NCBI RefSeq assembly: GCF_008271805.1
Contig: NZ_VSRY01000076.1
Coordinates: 1 to 64,000 of the forward strand
DNA length: 64,000 bases
Source of the DNA: Streptomyces sp. TRM49041
Lineage (GTDB): Bacteria; Actinomycetota; Actinomycetes; Streptomycetales; Streptomycetaceae
Direction: 5' to 3'
Part shown: piece by piece, positions 19,289 through 30,741 of the stretch
Layout: each line of letters begins with the position of its first letter
How positions within the stretch are numbered: position 1 is the first letter of the stretch
The notes under the pieces: model-generated
Told to the model about the DNA's origin: nothing
Seen by the model: the letters and a program-made list of their open reading frames with translations, nothing else
The model's database searches: none
Made by a program: the position numbers and the translations under genes

Positions 19289-19963
19289 TCAGTTCTTGCG
19301 GTGGCCTATGAGGCGGGGCTTCGGTTCCAGGCCGTCGAGGCCGTGCCAGGCCAGGTTCACGAGGTGGGCGGCGACCTCCGCCTTCTTGGGCTTGCGGGCG
19401 TCCAGCCACCACTGGCCGGTCAGCGCGACCATCCCCACCAGCGCCTGCGCGTACAGCGGCGCCAGCTTCGGGTCGAAGCCGCGGGCCTTGAACTCCAGGC
19501 CCAGAATGTCCTCCACCTGCGTGGCGATGTCCGAGATCAGCGACGCGAACGTACCCGTCGACTGCGCCACCGGCGAGTCCCGCACCAGGATCCGGAACCC
19601 GTCCGTGTACGTCTCGATGTAGTCGAGCAGCGCGAACGCCGCCTGCTCCAGCAGCTCCCGTGGATGCCCCGCCGTGAGCGCGCCGGTCACCATGTCCAGG
19701 AGCCGGCGCATCTCGCGGTCCACCACGACCGCGTACAGCCCCTCCTTGCCGCCGAAGTGCTCGTACACCACCGGCTTGGACACCCCGGCCTTCGCCGCGA
19801 TCTCCTCGACCGACGTGCCCTCGAAGCCGCGCTCGGCGAAGAGCGTCCGGCCGATGTCGAGCAGCTGCTGACGGCGCTCCGCGCCCGTCATCCGGACCCG
19901 GCGGCCACGCCTGGGTTTGTCGCTGCTGGTACTGCTGCCGTCGATCGCCACGCCGTCCATCAT
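19289..19963 (-). CDS. TetR-family transcriptional regulator, coupled to desaturase
   Basis: A 224-aa TetR repressor. The N-terminal HTH reads RRQQLLDIGRTLFAERGFEGTSVEEIAAKAGVSKPVVYEHFGGKEGLY. The ligand domain is all-helical and unrecognised. The start at 19963 overlaps the desaturase stop (ATGA), so it is co-translated with the desaturase and probably senses acyl chains or membrane state and regulates its own operon. That is inference from neighbourhood; FabR/DesT-type regulators show the same association. Confidence 0.88.
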   Translation of the reverse strand: MMDGVAIDGSSTSSDKPRRGRRVRMTGAERRQQLLDIGRTLFAERGFEGTSVEEIAAKAGVSKPVVYEHFGGKEGLYAVVVDREMRRLLDMVTGALTAGHPRELLEQAAFALLDYIETYTDGFRILVRDSPVAQSTGTFASLISDIATQVEDILGLEFKARGFDPKLAPLYAQALVGMVALTGQWWLDARKPKKAEVAAHLVNLAWHGLDGLEPKPRLIGHRKN

Positions 19964-20934
19964 GCCGCGTTCGAGGCGCGTTCCCGGCGCCGGGCTTCGA
20001 TCCGGGCCTCCGACGGCCAGCGCACGTCGTACGCCCAGCCCAGCTTCTCGAACCAGCGGATCAGCCGGGCGCTGGAGTCCACCTGGCCCCTCAGCACACC
20101 GTGCCGGGCGCTCGTCGGGTCCGCGTGGTGCAGGTTGTGCCAGGACTCGCCGCACGACAGAACGGCCAGCCACCACACGTTGCCGGAGCGGTCACGCGAC
20201 TTGAACGGGCGCTTGCCGACCGCGTGGCAGATCGAGTTGATCGACCAGGTGACGTGGTGCAGCAGCGCCACCCGCACCAGCGAGCCCCAGAAGAACGCCG
20301 TGAAGGCGCCCCACCACGACATGGTCACCAGGCCGCCGACCAGCGGCGGGATCGCCAGCGACACCACCGTCCACAGAACGAACTGGCGGGAGATCCGGCG
20401 GACCGCCGGGTCCTTGATCAGGTCCGGGGCGTACTTCTGCTGCGGCGTCTGCTCCTGATCGAACATCCAGCCGATGTGCGCCCACCACAGCCCCTTCAGC
20501 AGGGCCGGCACCGTCTCCCCGTACCGCCACGGCGAGTGCGGGTCACCCTCGTCGTCGGAGAACCTGTGGTGCTTGCGGTGGTCCGCCACCCAGCGCACCA
20601 GCGGCCCCTCCACCGCCAGTGAGCCCATGATCGCCAGCGCGACCCGCAGTGGACGTTTCGCCTTGAACGACCCATGGGTGAAATACCGGTGGAAGCCGAT
20701 CGTGATGCCGTGGCAGCCGATGTAGTACATCGCGGTCATCAGTCCCAGATCCAGCCAGCTCACCCCCCACCCCCAGGCCAGCGGCACCGACGCCACCAGG
20801 GCGAGGAACGGCACCGTGATGAACAGCAGCAGCGCGATCTGCTCGATGGATCGTTTGTTGTCGCCGCCGAGTGTCGCGGGCGGCAGCTCTTTGGTTTCGG
20901 CAGTGTGGTCGAGCACCTCGGGGCTCATGGTCAT
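19960..20934 (-). CDS. Acyl-CoA/acyl-lipid delta-9 desaturase
   Basis: Membrane di-iron fatty acid desaturase, 324 aa. The three His boxes are HRYFTH, HRKHH and HNLHH. Two hydrophobic hairpins flank the first box. It introduces a cis double bond into membrane acyl chains, adjusting fluidity. The start at 20934 is preceded by AGGGGA six bases away. Longer readings only add low-complexity sequence. It forms a two-gene operon with the downstream TetR gene and is divergent from ppc. Confidence 0.92.
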   Translation of the reverse strand: MTMSPEVLDHTAETKELPPATLGGDNKRSIEQIALLLFITVPFLALVASVPLAWGWGVSWLDLGLMTAMYYIGCHGITIGFHRYFTHGSFKAKRPLRVALAIMGSLAVEGPLVRWVADHRKHHRFSDDEGDPHSPWRYGETVPALLKGLWWAHIGWMFDQEQTPQQKYAPDLIKDPAVRRISRQFVLWTVVSLAIPPLVGGLVTMSWWGAFTAFFWGSLVRVALLHHVTWSINSICHAVGKRPFKSRDRSGNVWWLAVLSCGESWHNLHHADPTSARHGVLRGQVDSSARLIRWFEKLGWAYDVRWPSEARIEARRRERASNAA

Positions 20935-21051
20935 GTGCGTCCCCTGGGGGTGAGAGGAAAGGGCGGAAGGGTGCAGAAAGGGCGTGGCTACGGTTCCGTA
21001 ACCTACGGCGTCGTAAGTATGGCAGCGCGCGCGCCCGCGGCAAGAGGGCTG

Positions 21052-21083
21052 TTGACGGCGTGGCCCGGACGGCCGCCTATCCT
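21052..21083 (+). promoter_or_regulatory. ppc: Candidate ppc promoter
   Basis: TTGACG (21052-21057) and TATCCT (21078-21083), spaced 20 bp, a little wide for the principal sigma factor. It lies 140 bp upstream of ppc in the divergent gap with the desaturase. Confidence 0.35.
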
Positions 21084-21120
21084 GGGTGCCGTCGGACAGC
21101 GCGGTCCGCAGCTTCCCAGG

Positions 21121-21166
21121 GGGAATGCCTCGTGAAAACCCTCCGATAGGCCGAAGGGGCATTCCC
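21121..21166 (+). promoter_or_regulatory. ppc: Stem in the ppc 5' leader
   Basis: GGGAATGCC (21121-21129) and GGCATTCCC (21158-21166) form a perfect 9-bp stem closing a 28-nt loop, ending 56 bp before the ppc start. It would lie in the untranslated leader if transcription starts near the candidate promoter. A regulatory role is speculative. Confidence 0.35.
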
Positions 21167-21222
21167 GGGGACACCCATCAGTACCCCTCCAGACGTGCTC
21201 ATCACTGCAAGGAGCCGCACCT

Positions 21223-23952
<2,730 letters not shown>

Positions 23953-23974
23953 CCGCGCGCCTCGTCGCGTAAGC

Positions 23975-24013
23975 GGACGGGCCCCCGCCGGAGCTTCCGG
24001 CGGGGGCCCGTCC
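23975..24013. terminator. Perfect 18-bp hairpin terminator (ppc / LAETG gene)
   Basis: GGACGGGCCCCCGCCGGA (23975-23992) pairs perfectly with TCCGGCGGGGGCCCGTCC (23996-24013) around loop GCT. It stands between convergent ppc and the gene at 24032 and probably serves both. Confidence 0.85.
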
Positions 24014-24031
24014 CACGAGCGGGGTGGCTTG

Positions 24032-24733
24032 TCAGTGCTGCCCGGCCTTGCGGCGGCGCATCACGAGGAAGGCGCCACCCGCGAGCAGCGCGGCCGCGAC
24101 ACCGGCGAGGGCGCCGACGGGGGCGCTGCTGCCGGTCTCGGCGAGGTCACCGGTCGTGGAGCCCTCAGAGGCGGACGGGGCGGCGGTCGGAGCGACCTCG
24201 CCGGGCGTCGACGTGGACGCCGAGGGGGTGGGCTCCTCGCTCGGGGTGTCCGTGGACTGCGACGGCGACGCGGTCGGCTCGTCGGTGTCGTCGTCCGTCG
24301 GGGTGCTCGGCGACGGGGCGGTACCCGGGCACATGTGCGAGAGGTTGAACCACTTGACCTCGCCGCCCTCGACCTCGGCGGTGGCCGAGACCAGCTTGTC
24401 ACCGGGGGCGGAGGCCACGTAGGCGTGCTTGTCGCTCGGCGGGCCGAACGAGGTGATGACCTGCTCGCCACCCTGCTCGAACTCGACCGTCAGCTTGACG
24501 AACGTGGTGCCCTTGGTCGGCAGCACGAAGTGCCAGCCGTCCTGGGTCGACGGGATGTCCGCGCACTTCTTCTCCGTAGAGCCCTCCCAGGTGGAGGCGG
24601 AGATCGGAAGAGGCTGGTGGATGTCGACCGAGTACGTGTGGTCGGTCGCGAAGGCGGGGGCACCGCCGGCGAGGACGAGAGACGCCGCGACGGGGAGCGC
24701 GGCGGCGGCCCAACGGCTCTTGAGAGTGGGCAT
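24032..24733 (-). CDS. LAETG-anchored cell-wall surface protein (sortase substrate)
   Basis: A 233-aa secreted protein. The signal peptide runs MPTLKSRWAAAALPVAASLVLA with a cleavage site near AFA-TD. A globular domain of about 110 residues with two Cys is followed by a Ser/Thr/Pro/Asp-rich wall-spanning stretch. LAETG comes at about residues 197-201, then a hydrophobic helix and the RRRK tail. LAXTG is the class E sortase motif of Streptomyces, also used by chaplins, so this should be linked to peptidoglycan by SrtE. The biological role of the globular part is not recognised. No sortase gene lies in the window. Start preceded by GAGGTAACCCC. Confidence 0.88.
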   Translation of the reverse strand: MPTLKSRWAAAALPVAASLVLAGGAPAFATDHTYSVDIHQPLPISASTWEGSTEKKCADIPSTQDGWHFVLPTKGTTFVKLTVEFEQGGEQVITSFGPPSDKHAYVASAPGDKLVSATAEVEGGEVKWFNLSHMCPGTAPSPSTPTDDDTDEPTASPSQSTDTPSEEPTPSASTSTPGEVAPTAAPSASEGSTTGDLAETGSSAPVGALAGVAAALLAGGAFLVMRRRKAGQH

Positions 24734-24957
24734 GGGGTTACCTCTGGGGCAGATGAACGGACTGTTCCGTGGAGGGTGGCGGCTCAGCTTCCTTATGGGC
24801 CCGACAGACCGTCAAGGGAGAAAGATCCTATTTACACGGAGGTATGGCGTCCGTCCGAATGATCCAAGATAACAGTTGGGTCAAATTCCGTTTGGTTGTA
24901 CGCGAATCGGCACCAGTTCTGCGACAGTCGCACCGAATCCGTGAAGCTGATGTGTCG

Positions 24958-25428
24958 TCACAACGCCAGGAACGACGCCACCAGCAGCGCCCCGCCCACG
25001 GCCCCGGACGCCCACGCCACCCGGGTCCAGCGCAGCCCGCCGCCGATGATCAGCGCCGCGAGCACCAGCGCTCCGGCCAGCGGCAGCCATGCGTGCAGGC
25101 CGCCCGCCCAGCCGGTACGGACGGCTTCCTTCGTGCCGGGCTTCACGACGACGTCGTACCGGCCGCCCTTCTCGACGGCGACCGACCGCGTGATCGTCAT
25201 ATCCGTACGGGACTCCCCGGTGCCACCCGGCGCGAAGCGGCCCGTGCAGACCACGTCGCCGCAGCCGGTGACCGTCATCGTGCCGTGCTCGCGCCCCTTG
25301 GAGAGCAGCACGTGCTGCGCGTTGCCCCAGGACGCCCAGACGCCCGCGACCACCAGCAGCAGGGCGACCAGCGCCATGGCGGTGACACGGGCGTACGGGA
25401 GTACGGAAGTCCGCTTTTTGGGGCTCAT
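24958..25428 (-). CDS. Small membrane protein of unknown function
   Basis: 156 aa with an N-terminal helix (VTAMALVALLLVVAGVWASW), an extracellular segment of about 70 residues with CGDVVC (a likely disulphide pair), and two C-terminal helices. Not recognised. It follows pth on the same strand with a 55-bp gap and may be the last gene of that unit. The 224 bp between it and the LAETG gene are unusually A/T-rich for this genome and probably hold that gene's promoter. Confidence 0.75.
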   Translation of the reverse strand: MSPKKRTSVLPYARVTAMALVALLLVVAGVWASWGNAQHVLLSKGREHGTMTVTGCGDVVCTGRFAPGGTGESRTDMTITRSVAVEKGGRYDVVVKPGTKEAVRTGWAGGLHAWLPLAGALVLAALIIGGGLRWTRVAWASGAVGGALLVASFLAL

Positions 25429-25483
25429 GGGGCGCGATCCTTGGCCATGGGACCGCGTTCGGTCAATTCCGGTGCGCGGTTCG

Positions 25484-26080
25484 TCAGGAGTTGTACGCGG
25501 ACTGCGCGCGCTCCAGACCTTCCGTCACCAGGCACTCCACGGCGTCCGCGGCGCGGTCGACGAAGTAGTCGAGCTCCTTGCGCTCGGTGCCGGAGAAGTC
25601 CTTCAGGACGTAGTCGGCGACCTGCATCCGGCCGGGCGGACGTCCGATCCCGAACCGCACCCGGTGGTAGTCCGGGCCCATCGCCTTCGTCATCGACTTC
25701 AGACCGTTGTGGCCGTTGTCGCCGCCGCCCAGCTTGAGGCGGAGCATGCCGTAGTCGATGTCCAGCTCGTCATGGACCGCCACGATGTGGTCGGTGGGCA
25801 CCTTGTAGAAGTCCCGCAGGGCGGTCACGGGCCCGCCGGACAGGTTCATGTACGACATGGGCTTCGCCAGGACGATCCGGCGGCTCCCCGGCCCGGGAGG
25901 GCCGATACGCCCCTCGACGACCTGCGCCTGCGCCTTGCCGTGCCGCTTGAAGCCGCCGCCGATCCGCTCGGCGAGGAGGTCGACCACCATGAAGCCGACA
26001 TTGTGCCGATTCCCGGCGTAACCGGGGCCCGGGTTCCCCAGCCCCGCGATCAGCCAGGGGGCGCTGGCGTCCGTCGTCAT
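25484..26080 (-). CDS. pth: Peptidyl-tRNA hydrolase
   Basis: Recycles peptidyl-tRNA released by stalled ribosomes. 198 aa. The N-terminus [24 protein letters not shown] contains the catalytic His (in NRHN), and the C-terminal half has the [12 protein letters not shown] motif. Position downstream of rplY is the conserved actinobacterial order. A strong hairpin separates the two genes. Confidence 0.96.
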   Translation of the reverse strand: MTTDASAPWLIAGLGNPGPGYAGNRHNVGFMVVDLLAERIGGGFKRHGKAQAQVVEGRIGPPGPGSRRIVLAKPMSYMNLSGGPVTALRDFYKVPTDHIVAVHDELDIDYGMLRLKLGGGDNGHNGLKSMTKAMGPDYHRVRFGIGRPPGRMQVADYVLKDFSGTERKELDYFVDRAADAVECLVTEGLERAQSAYNS

Positions 26081-26102
26081 CCGCGTGTGCCTCCAGAGGG
26101 GT

Positions 26103-26127
26103 GTGGGGGGTGCCGGGCACCCCCCAC
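26103..26127 (-). terminator. Hairpin between rplY and pth
   Basis: A perfect 11-bp stem GTGGGGGGTGC (26103-26113) with GCACCCCCCAC (26117-26127), loop CGG. It is either a terminator of rplY or an intra-operon attenuator reducing pth expression. Confidence 0.6.
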
Positions 26128-26155
26128 GACAACATCAGGCGTTGAGGCCCGAGGC

Positions 26156-26746
26156 TCAGGCCTCGGCGCCCTCCACGCCCTCGGCGGCCTCACCGGAGGG
26201 CTCCTCGGCCTGCGCGGCCAGGACCTGCAGGACGACGGTGTCCTCCTCGACGGCCAGGGAGACGCCCTTCGGGAGGGCGATGTCCTTCGCCAGGACGGAG
26301 GCGCCGGCCGCCAGGCCCTCGACGGAGACCGTGACGCTCTCCGGGATGTGCGTGGCCTCGGCCTCGACGGGCAGGGCGTTCAGCACGTGCTCGAGCAGGT
26401 TGCCACCCGGGGCCAGGTCGCCCTCGGTGTGGACGAAGATCTCGACGTTGACCTTCTCGCCGCGCTTCACGAGCAGCAGGTCGACGTGCTCGATGAAGCC
26501 CTTCAGCGCGTCACGCTGCACGGCCTTCGGGATGGCCAGCTCGGTCTTGCCGCCCAGGTCGAGGGAGAGCAGGACGTTCGGGGCCTTCAGGGCCATCATC
26601 AGGTCGTGACCCGGCAGCGTCACGTGGACCGGGTCGGAGCCGTGGCCGTACAGGACACCGGGAACCTTGTTCTCACGGCGGACGCGGCGGGCGGCACCCT
26701 TGCCGAACTCGCTGCGGGTCTCGGCGGAGATCTTCACCTCGGACAT
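26156..26746 (-). CDS. rplY: 50S ribosomal protein L25/general stress protein Ctc
   Basis: 5S rRNA-binding L25, long CTC/TL5 form (196 aa), with the N-terminal beta-barrel starting EVKISAETRSEFGKGAARRVRRENKVPGVLYG and a C-terminal beta domain. The tail is Ala/Glu-rich. The start at 26746 follows GGAG. Ten extra upstream residues lack support. Part of the glmU-prs-rplY-pth cluster. Confidence 0.95.
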   Translation of the reverse strand: MSEVKISAETRSEFGKGAARRVRRENKVPGVLYGHGSDPVHVTLPGHDLMMALKAPNVLLSLDLGGKTELAIPKAVQRDALKGFIEHVDLLLVKRGEKVNVEIFVHTEGDLAPGGNLLEHVLNALPVEAEATHIPESVTVSVEGLAAGASVLAKDIALPKGVSLAVEEDTVVLQVLAAQAEEPSGEAAEGVEGAEA

Positions 26747-26902
26747 TGCGCACTCCTCGTATGAGTAGACGTACATCGGTCGTGGTCACTCGGCCACGAC
26801 TGGACTTGGCCTGCTACGAAGAGCGCGTCGATAACGGACCGCCGCGGTCCCTGGACCACGGCCTCCCTCGCCGAGCAACCGCACCAGTCTACCGGACAAG
26901 CG

Positions 26903-26937
26903 GAAGGCCGCCTCCCCGGCAGGGGGAGACGGCCTTC
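26903..26937 (-). terminator. Terminator downstream of prs
   Basis: GAAGGCCGCCTCCCC (26903-26917) pairs with GGGGGAGACGGCCTTC (26922-26937) around GGCA, with a small internal mismatch. It lies 24 bp past the prs stop. Confidence 0.75.
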
Positions 26938-26960
26938 ACGGAGCGGTATGCGGAGCGGGG

Positions 26961-27938
26961 TTACGCCTGCTCCTCGAAGAGGCTGGTCACCGAGCCGTCC
27001 TCGAACACCTCACGCACCGCGCGGGCGATCGTCGGCGCGATCGACAGCACCGTGATCTTGTCCAGATCCAGCTCGCCCGGCGTCGGGAGGGTGTTGGTGA
27101 GCACGAACTCGCTCACCTTCGAGTTCTTCAGCCGGTCCGCGGCCGGACCGGAGAGGATGCCGTGCGTCGCCGTGACGATGACGTCCTCGGCGCCGTGCGC
27201 GAAGAGCGCGTCGGCGGCGGCGCAGATCGTGCCACCCGTGTCGATCATGTCGTCGACCAGGACGCAGACGCGGCCCTCGACCTCACCGACGACCTCGTGC
27301 ACGGTCACCTGGTTGGCGACGTCCTTGTCACGGCGCTTGTGCACGATCGCCAGCGGCGCGTCCAGCCGGTCGCACCAGCGGTCGGCGACCCGTACCCGGC
27401 CGGCGTCCGGGGAGACCACGGTCAGCTTCGAGCGGTCGACCTTCGCACCCACGTAGTCGGCCAGCACCGGCAGCGCCGTCAGATGGTCGACCGGGCCGTC
27501 GAAGAAGCCCTGGATCTGGTCGGTGTGCAGATCCACGGTGAGGATGCGGTGCGCGCCCGCGCACTTCAGCAGATCGGCGACCAGACGGGCCGAGATCGGC
27601 TCGCGGCCCTTGTGCTTCTTGTCCTGCCGGGCGTAGCCGTACGACGGGATGATCACGGTGATGCTCGACGCGGAGGCCCGCTTCAGAGCATCGATCATGA
27701 TCAGCTGCTCCATGATCCACTTGTTGATCGGAGCCGTGTGGCTCTGCATCAGGAAGCAGTCCGCGCCACGCGCCGACTCCTGGAACCGGACATAGATCTC
27801 ACCGTTGGCGAAATCGAAGACCTTCGTCGGCACGAGACCGACACCCAGCTGATGTGCGACCTCCTCGGCCAGCTCGGGGTGGGCGCGGCCGGAGAAGAGC
27901 ATCAGCTTCTTCTCGCCGGTCGTCTTGATCCCGGTCAC
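26961..27938 (-). CDS. prs: Ribose-phosphate pyrophosphokinase
   Basis: Makes PRPP from ribose-5-phosphate and ATP for nucleotide, His and Trp synthesis. 325 aa. Visible motifs include LMLFSGRAHPELAEEVA, the flexible-loop YARQDKKHKGREPISA with catalytic Lys/Arg, the substrate region VVSPDAGRVRVADRW, and the PRPP loop VLVDDMIDTGGTI. Downstream of glmU by 111 bp on the same strand. glmU-prs coupling is conserved in actinobacteria. Confidence 0.97.
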   Translation of the reverse strand: MTGIKTTGEKKLMLFSGRAHPELAEEVAHQLGVGLVPTKVFDFANGEIYVRFQESARGADCFLMQSHTAPINKWIMEQLIMIDALKRASASSITVIIPSYGYARQDKKHKGREPISARLVADLLKCAGAHRILTVDLHTDQIQGFFDGPVDHLTALPVLADYVGAKVDRSKLTVVSPDAGRVRVADRWCDRLDAPLAIVHKRRDKDVANQVTVHEVVGEVEGRVCVLVDDMIDTGGTICAAADALFAHGAEDVIVTATHGILSGPAADRLKNSKVSEFVLTNTLPTPGELDLDKITVLSIAPTIARAVREVFEDGSVTSLFEEQA

Positions 27939-28049
27939 AGCACTGTCTCCTCAGACGTGTCCTCTGGCCGCGCGTCCCGTGCGCAGCGAACCAGCCGAAA
28001 TTGTGTGCACGTATCACGGTACGCCGAATTCCGGCGTACCCGATTTCGG

Positions 28050-29495
28050 TCAGCCTTCGTCGCCGGCCTCTCCGGCGGCCGCCGCGGCCGCCTGGGCGGC
28101 CGCGCTTCCGGGCCGCTTCCGGGCCACCCAACCCTCGATATTCCGCTGCTGACCACGGGCCACGGCCAGTGAGCCGGGCGGCACGTCCTTGGTGATCACG
28201 GAGCCGGCCGCGGTGTACGCGCCGCCCCCGACCGTGACAGGAGCCACAAACATGTTGTCCGCACCGGTCCGGCAGTGGGACCCGATCGTCGTGTGGTGCT
28301 TGTTCTCGCCGTCGTAGTTCACGAAGACGCTCGCGGCGCCGATGTTGGTGTGGTCGCCGATGGTCGCGTCGCCCACGTACGAGAGATGCGGCACCTTCGT
28401 GCCCTCGCCGATCGTCGCGTTCTTCGTCTCGACGTACGTCCCGATCTTGCTCTTGGCGCCGAGCCGCGTCCCGGGCCGCAGATAGGCGAACGGCCCCACG
28501 GACACGCTCTCGCCGATCTGGGCGGAGTCGGCCACGGTGTTGTCCACCCGGGAGCCGCGCCCCACCTCGGTGTCCTTCAGCCGCGAGTTCGGGCCCACCT
28601 CGGCGTCCTCCGCGAGGTGCGTGGTGCCCAGCAGCTGCGTACCCGGGTGGATCACGGCGTCCCGCTCGAACGTCACCGTCACGTCGAGCTGCACGGACGC
28701 CGGGTCGACGACCGTCACACCGGCCGTCATGGCGCGCTCCAGGAGCCGCCGGTTGAGCAGCGCGCGGGCCTCGGAGAGCTGGACGCGGTTGTTGATCCCA
28801 AGGATCTCCCGGTGGTCGCCCGCGACGGAGGCGCCGACCCGGTGCCCCGCCTCGCGCAGGATCCCCAGCACGTCGGTGAGGTACTCCTCGCCCTGGCTGT
28901 TGTCGGTCCGCACCTTGCCCAGCGCCTCGGCGAGCAGCCGCCCGTCGAAGGCGAAGACCCCGGAGTTGATCTCCTTGACGGCCCGCTGCTCCTCGGTGGC
29001 GTCCTTGTGCTCCACGATCCCGGTGACCGCGCCCGTCGCCGGGTCGCGCACGATCCGCCCGTAGCCGGTGGAGTCCGGCACCTCGGCCGTCAGCACGGTG
29101 ACGGCGTTCCCGTCGGCGGCGTGGGTCGCGGCCAGGGCGCCCAGCGTGTCACCGGAGAGCAGTGGGGTGTCGCCGCACACGACGACCACGGTCCCGTCGA
29201 CCCGGCCGAGCGCCTCCAGGGCCATGCGCACGGCGTGACCGGTGCCGTTCTGCTCGTACTGAACCGCGGTCCTGGTCCCCGCGTAGTGCTCCTCCAGGTG
29301 CCCGGCGACCTGCTCACGGGCGTGCCCGACGACGACGCACAGGTGCTCGGGGCCCAGCTCGCGCGCGGCGGAGACGACGTGCCCGACGAGGGAACGACCG
29401 CAGATCTCGTGCAGGACCTTGGGGGTCTTGGACTTCATGCGGGTGCCCTCACCCGCGGCGAGGACGATGACTGCGGCCGGGGGGTTGGCGCTCAC
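28050..29495 (-). CDS. glmU: Bifunctional GlcNAc-1-phosphate uridyltransferase / GlcN-1-phosphate acetyltransferase
   Basis: Final two steps of UDP-GlcNAc synthesis for peptidoglycan. 481 aa. The N-terminal pyrophosphorylase domain starts VIVLAAGEGTRMKSKTPKVLHEI. The C-terminal left-handed beta-helix acetyltransferase has hexapeptides (for example IGEGTKVPHLSYVGDATIG) and the YDGENKHHTTIG active-site region. The GTG at 29495 is chosen because the core motif begins 8 residues later and AAGGG precedes it. The longer frame to 29588 is Pro/Cys-rich noise. The C-terminal Ala-rich tail is common in Streptomyces. Confidence 0.96.
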   Translation of the reverse strand: MSANPPAAVIVLAAGEGTRMKSKTPKVLHEICGRSLVGHVVSAARELGPEHLCVVVGHAREQVAGHLEEHYAGTRTAVQYEQNGTGHAVRMALEALGRVDGTVVVVCGDTPLLSGDTLGALAATHAADGNAVTVLTAEVPDSTGYGRIVRDPATGAVTGIVEHKDATEEQRAVKEINSGVFAFDGRLLAEALGKVRTDNSQGEEYLTDVLGILREAGHRVGASVAGDHREILGINNRVQLSEARALLNRRLLERAMTAGVTVVDPASVQLDVTVTFERDAVIHPGTQLLGTTHLAEDAEVGPNSRLKDTEVGRGSRVDNTVADSAQIGESVSVGPFAYLRPGTRLGAKSKIGTYVETKNATIGEGTKVPHLSYVGDATIGDHTNIGAASVFVNYDGENKHHTTIGSHCRTGADNMFVAPVTVGGGAYTAAGSVITKDVPPGSLAVARGQQRNIEGWVARKRPGSAAAQAAAAAAGEAGDEG

Positions 29496-29594
29496 GAGTG
29501 GCCCTTCGGCTTCGGGTGGTGGACACCCGCAGGATACCGGGGGGATGGCGGGCGGCCTGGGGGTGGCCTGTGCGGGCACCCCACACACGAGAAC

Positions 29595-29621
29595 GGGCCC
29601 CGACCTTGGAGGTCAGGACCC
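29595..29621 (-). terminator. Terminator after tRNA-Gln
   Basis: A 12-bp stem with two G-U pairs and a 3-nt loop, read on the minus strand as GGGTCCTGACCT / AGGTCGGGGCCC, 14 bp past the tRNA 3' end. Confidence 0.6.
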
Positions 29622-29635
29622 GAACTGGGCATGGG

Positions 29636-29706
29636 CTCCCGGGGGAGGACTCGAACCCCCATGATCAGAGCCAAAATCTGACGTCTTGCCCTTAGACGAC
29701 CCGGGA
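29636..29706 (-). tRNA. tRNA-Gln (anticodon TTG)
   Basis: A 71-nt cloverleaf on the minus strand. The acceptor stem is TCCCGGG/CCCGGGA with the U1-A72 pair typical of Gln tRNAs and G73. The D-arm is GTC...GAC, the anticodon stem TCAGA/TCTGA with loop TTTTGGC (anticodon TTG), and the T-arm GGGGTTCGAGTCCTCC. The CCA end is not encoded. The gene at 29713 ends 6 bp before its 5' end. Confidence 0.95.
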
Positions 29707-29712
29707 TGGCCG

Positions 29713-30585
29713 CTATGTCCGATTTTCGAGATCGGTTGCGGACGCACCGCATACTATGCCGTACCAGGTACCCTCCATGCGACGGTACAGGTCGGCGCTC
29801 TTGGTCACGTAGATGACCAGGCAGCCACGGTAGGCCTCACCGGTGTTTTTGCGGCTGGTCTTGGGGTTGTGTCGCTTGAGGATGGGCTTTTGGAACGTGG
29901 CGACGTCGACGCCCGCTAGTTCGGCCCAGAATTTCTCAGCCTCGCCGACGTCGGCCGACTCGTGGATGCTCACCCGGAGGCGAAGTCTGTCGGGCATGAC
30001 CCCGAGTAGGTCGAGCCACCTCAGGTAGAGGGTGATCACGTTTGGGTCGCTGTTGATGAAGTGCAGGCGCTCGCGGCGTTGGTACGTCTTGTCCTTGGCT
30101 CCTTCCGCCCAGTAGAGCGCGACCCCGACGAGGAGCAGCTCGCGGTCCGTCACTTGGTCGATGGCCCGCCGTGCCTCCTGCTTGGTGTGCCGGCGCTCGA
30201 TGTCGCGCATGGCGAGCTCGTGTTCCCAGCGCTTCTGCGCTGCCAGCTTCGCCTGCTCGGACGGCGACCTCCGCTCCGGTTTCGGGAGGTCTCGTACCCA
30301 CAGCGAGATCGAGCTCTTCGAGCAGCCGAGCTCGACCTGGATCTGGTCGTATGTCATGCCCTGGAGGCGGAGTTCGCGGGCCTTTGCTCGAAGGTCGTCC
30401 TTGGCGCGGGGGCGCTTGGTCCACTCCGGGGGCGGTTCGCCCTTCACGAGGCGGTTGAGGATGTCGTTGTTGTGGATGCCGAGGCGGTCTCGGATCTGGC
30501 GGAGGCTGAGGCCCTCGCGGCGTAATGCCACGGCCTGGGTGCGGAGGGTTTCGAAGTCGGCGTACTTACCGGTGGCGGTTGTCAT
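29713..30585 (-). CDS. HTH / LAGLIDADG-like protein abutting tRNA-Gln
   Basis: A 290-aa protein of unproven function. Two helix-turn-helix segments occupy the N-terminal half: EGLSLRQIRDRLGIHNNDIL and QGMTYDQIQVELGCSKSSISLW. The C-terminal half contains LLLVGVALYWAEGAKDK and INSDPNVITLYLRWL, resembling a LAGLIDADG-type endonuclease or WhiA-like fold. The catalytic acidic residue of true LAGLIDADG enzymes is not clearly in place. Third-codon GC is lower than in neighbours, suggesting transfer. It ends 6 bp upstream of the tRNA, same strand, so the tRNA promoter must lie inside its 3' end or both are co-transcribed. Confidence 0.7.
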   Translation of the reverse strand: MTTATGKYADFETLRTQAVALRREGLSLRQIRDRLGIHNNDILNRLVKGEPPPEWTKRPRAKDDLRAKARELRLQGMTYDQIQVELGCSKSSISLWVRDLPKPERRSPSEQAKLAAQKRWEHELAMRDIERRHTKQEARRAIDQVTDRELLLVGVALYWAEGAKDKTYQRRERLHFINSDPNVITLYLRWLDLLGVMPDRLRLRVSIHESADVGEAEKFWAELAGVDVATFQKPILKRHNPKTSRKNTGEAYRGCLVIYVTKSADLYRRMEGTWYGIVCGASATDLENRT

Positions 30586-30741
30586 GGGAGCAGCCTCGTC
30601 CCGGAATTCGAGATTCCGGATCGAATATGCGGGCGATTCAATTGTTCGGGCGATTACCGGTTGTTTCTCGTGCGAATCGCCCGTCTCTGTGCTCCCAGGG
30701 TCCCGCGCGGGTGCGTGGGTGCCGCCCGTAGGCTGGGAGCC

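Noticed and set aside
24896..26764. 622-codon plus-strand frame over pth and rplY
   Set aside because: pth and rplY are conserved core genes on the minus strand; the overlapping frame is a shadow.
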